From the NCBI RefSeq assembly GCF_900108105.1, contig NZ_FNUR01000001.1, positions 535,945 to 599,944 of the forward strand: 64,000 bases of DNA, written 5' to 3'. The notes under the pieces are model-generated. The model was not told the DNA's origin and searched no databases. It saw nothing but the letters and a program-made list of their open reading frames with translations. The DNA is from Butyrivibrio sp. Su6 (GTDB lineage: Bacteria > Bacillota > Clostridia > Lachnospirales > Lachnospiraceae). Every line of letters starts with the position of its first letter. Position 1 is the stretch's first letter. Below are positions 61,595 through 64,000 of the stretch, one piece after another. Both the position numbers and the translations under genes were made by a program.

Positions 61595-62409
61595 CGCCCA
61601 TTATTCTCCTGCAAAATATAGTTAACAGAATTCATCTGTACTGATTCTGTTTTATCCTGTATTTCTGGGGTATGTTGATATAATTTTTCGTGAACTCTGA
61701 TGAGATGTGCCTGCTTGTTTATAAAGGCAACCTTTTCAAATGGCCATCTGATTACTGTTGGATAATCAAGACCAACTCCCAGTTCTAAAATAAGAAGCTT
61801 GGAATTAAGAGTATTAGTCAAAAACTTCATATAATCAGCCCATCTGTCCTGATAGGCACTCTCATTATACTTAATGGTCCTATACTCTTTTCTCTTCTGA
61901 TTTAGATACAATACTTTTCCATCAGCAAATGGTTTTACAAAATTTGTACCCTCATCAAAATCGCCATCATTTTCAATAATGATCTTATGAATCTTCTCTA
62001 CGATTTCATTAAACTCAGGTGATTTATCTGATAAGAATAATGGATCATCTATATCGGATGTCTGAAGGTACATATATGTTCCACAAGGATAAACACTCTT
62101 TTGAGGATCAAACCCATACATGAGCGCATCCTGTAAAAAAATATCAGCAACTAAAAAGTATTTCTTATCACCAATAATATTCTTCAGTGCTTTATATGCC
62201 TTTTCAATCTTTGTATCTGTCTGATAATAAGCATATTCGTATTCCACAATAGGCAAGAGCCAGTTATTATCTTTCTTCTTACAATACTCTAATAATTTGC
62301 TATACCTTTCATCCTTAGAAAGTCCATTACTTACCCAATTCCATTCGTTGCCAATTCCTATAACAACATTATCAAAGTTTTCTACTAAACCAGCTAAATT
62401 TTGTTCCAT
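61591..62409 (-). CDS. SIR2-like (sirtuin-fold) protein
   Basis: About 272 residues from the ATG at 62409; the frame is open to 62466 and neither start has a strong ribosome site. FDNVVIGIGNEWNW at the N-terminus fits a Rossmann nucleotide loop, and LLILELGVGLDYPTVIRWPFEKVAFINKQAHLIRV resembles the C-terminal half of atypical SIR2-like deacylases. The zinc Cys quartet of normal sirtuins is missing; only CGTY in YPCGTYMYLQ is seen. It could be an atypical NAD-dependent enzyme or an inactive fold. It is linked by overlap to the acidic membrane protein and follows the CheV-like gene. Confidence 0.6.
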   Translation of the reverse strand: MEQNLAGLVENFDNVVIGIGNEWNWVSNGLSKDERYSKLLEYCKKKDNNWLLPIVEYEYAYYQTDTKIEKAYKALKNIIGDKKYFLVADIFLQDALMYGFDPQKSVYPCGTYMYLQTSDIDDPLFLSDKSPEFNEIVEKIHKIIIENDGDFDEGTNFVKPFADGKVLYLNQKRKEYRTIKYNESAYQDRWADYMKFLTNTLNSKLLILELGVGLDYPTVIRWPFEKVAFINKQAHLIRVHEKLYQHTPEIQDKTESVQMNSVNYILQENNGR

Positions 62410-62517
62410 GATGTAATACCGCCTATTGTTTGTAATATTAAAATACTCCCTTTGCAGAACAGTCATTGAAAACGTGTTTCATAACTGAGAGGCAAAGGGA
62501 GTTATAGTCAGTTAATA

Positions 62518-63423
62518 TTAGCCTGCACTGGAAGCATTAACTAGTTCATCTATTACACTTACAAGATTACCAATCTCAGGTTTTGACAGCTGCCTATCAG
62601 CACCAAGAGATTCACCTTTTCTCCTCATTTCTTCATTAACAAGTGATGAGAAAATAATAAGTGGTATATCCTTAGTAGCATCATCACTCTTTACAAGCTT
62701 AGTCAATCTATGTCCGTCCATGATCGGCATTTCAATATCAGTGATAATGCACTTGATATTATTAAGCTCATTTCTATCCTTACAAGCTTTGATGTAGTCA
62801 TATGCAAGCTTACCATTTTCAAAATGTCTCACATTATTATAGCCCGCTTTATTAAGTGAATCTACAATAAGCTTGTTAAGAAGCTGTGAATCTTCGGCAA
62901 GAACAATTGGAACTTCATTTCTAGGACGAGGTCCAATCTCTGAAAGAGCATCCATATTAAGACCTGTATTAGGATTAATATCAGATACAATCTTCTCAAA
63001 GTCCAGAATGATGATCAACTGATTATCAAACTTGATAATACCGGTTGAAATACTCTCTTCTGCCTTTGAAATTGTAGCATTTGGTTTGATGATATCAGCC
63101 CATGATACTCTGTGAATACCAATAACAGAATCTACATGGAAAGCAATATCCAATTTATTAAAGTTTGTGATGATGAACAATCCACCTGCTTTGGAAGCAC
63201 CGCGCTGTAAGCAGTTCCTCAGGTCAATGGCTGTGATCATTGTATCACGAGGCATAAAAATACCTTCGATACTAGGATGAGCATTTGGTACAGGAGTTAC
63301 TTCCTGATACACAATGATTTCTTTGATCTTTGCAACGTTGATGCCATAGCAATGATCATCAATCTTAAACTCAAGAACTTCAAGTTCATTGTTACCACTT
63401 TCAAGCAGGATCTTTGATTCCAT
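62518..63423 (-). CDS. CheV-like chemotaxis coupling protein (CheW + receiver)
   Basis: A 301-residue protein. The CheW domain (~10-160) begins LEVLEFKIDDHCYGINVAKIKEIIVYQ and includes VPNAHPSIEGIF. The receiver domain (~175-300) has an acidic pair in VLAEDSQL, phospho-Asp in CIITDIEMPIMDGHRL, Ser in IIFSSLV and Lys in QLSKPE, so it should be phosphorylated. CheV proteins couple receptors to CheA and adapt signalling. No other che genes are in the window. AGAGGTGAGAG precedes the ATG. Confidence 0.93.
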   Translation of the reverse strand: MESKILLESGNNELEVLEFKIDDHCYGINVAKIKEIIVYQEVTPVPNAHPSIEGIFMPRDTMITAIDLRNCLQRGASKAGGLFIITNFNKLDIAFHVDSVIGIHRVSWADIIKPNATISKAEESISTGIIKFDNQLIIILDFEKIVSDINPNTGLNMDALSEIGPRPRNEVPIVLAEDSQLLNKLIVDSLNKAGYNNVRHFENGKLAYDYIKACKDRNELNNIKCIITDIEMPIMDGHRLTKLVKSDDATKDIPLIIFSSLVNEEMRRKGESLGADRQLSKPEIGNLVSVIDELVNASSAG

Positions 63424-63550
63424 TCTCTCACCTCTCGCAATAAAATAGTAAAAAAAGTGAAGTTTAAAAAAAGAAAAATAACATTAAACCGTTCGTTAAT
63501 TAATTGAATATCCTCATTTAGTATAGCATAGTTTTTTGAAAGTAAATATA

Positions 63551-63587
63551 AAAAAACAAAAAAAGACGGCTATTTGACCGTCTTTTT
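63551..63587 (-). terminator. Terminator of the rRNA operon
   Basis: Stem AAAAGACGG / CCGTCTTTT with an 8-base loop. The minus strand continues with a long T run, about 110 bases after the 23S 3' end. Confidence 0.85.
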
Positions 63588-63697
63588 AGAATTCATTTAT
63601 AAGTATTTTATAATTTTAGTTTTTCTTTAAAATTTGTACCTTCAAAACCGAACACTGATTTATCTAAATCCAATTCTTTATCTCTATACTTACCTTT

Positions 63698-64000
<303 letters not shown>

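Overview
The window looks like a low-GC Gram-positive rumen or gut anaerobe of the Lachnospiraceae, probably a Butyrivibrio or Pseudobutyrivibrio relative. This is an inference from gene content: pectin and xylan enzymes, an isomerase route for uronates, LplA/YtcQ-type sugar ABC transporters, a YtrA-type GntR regulator, RqcH, a YtgP-like flippase, strong AGGAGG-type ribosome sites and AT-rich spacers. Most genes lie on the minus strand, and the right edge is the 3' end of a 23S rRNA gene, also minus.

Layout. 1-5.5 kb: plant-polysaccharide enzymes (an ankyrin-GH43 fusion cut by the window edge, a second GH43, a CE12-like acetylesterase). An HD-GYP gene and a free-standing intein-like gene sit among them. 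5.6-13.9 kb: a sugar ABC importer (binding protein and two permeases), uxaA, uxaC and a LacI-family regulator. 14-16.5 kb: a DUF2798 membrane protein, mnmA, mscL and tRNA-Gly(CCC), followed by hairpins and a 43-bp tandem repeat. 16.7-27.4 kb: an eight-gene GntR-led operon combining a YtrB-like ATPase and ABC-2 membrane protein with CUT1-type sugar permeases, an HlyD-like adaptor, a MacB-core protein and a large binding lipoprotein. 27.4-34.8 kb: a double-glycine leader peptide with a GIY-YIG protein, an amino acid permease, an ABC-F ATPase, uxaB and rqcH. 34.9-45.6 kb: a secreted repeat protein, an M42 peptidase, a flippase, glgA, trpS, two homologous small RNA genes with C-rich loops on the plus strand, and two papain-fold proteins. 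45.9-51.4 kb: an EAL protein, a CDF transporter, an HTH-fused DNA methyltransferase and DAHP synthase. 51.6-63.4 kb: an aminotransferase, a degenerate Xer-like recombinase, a membrane protein, lysA, ung, hisF, hisH, a large acidic membrane protein, a SIR2-like protein and a CheV-like protein.

How the parts work together. A near-palindromic operator close to TGTAAGCNCTTACA occurs at the promoters of the binding protein, uxaA, uxaC-lacI and uxaB. These genes therefore appear to form one uronate regulon controlled by the LacI protein at 12.8 kb, although uxaB is about 20 kb away. The GH43 enzymes and acetylesterase would release the sugars, the Lpl-type importer would take up oligomers, and UxaC, UxaB and UxaA would convert uronates to 2-keto-3-deoxygluconate. 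No kdgK or kdgA is in the window.

Most notable observations: (1) two tandem paralogous small RNAs with covarying stems and the same CUCCCCA loop; (2) an intein with only 6 and 11 flanking residues, translationally coupled to an HD-GYP gene; (3) the hybrid ABC operon; (4) an ankyrin-GH43 fusion; (5) a Xer-family protein that has lost several catalytic residues. All coordinates and translations were read by eye; no database search was possible.
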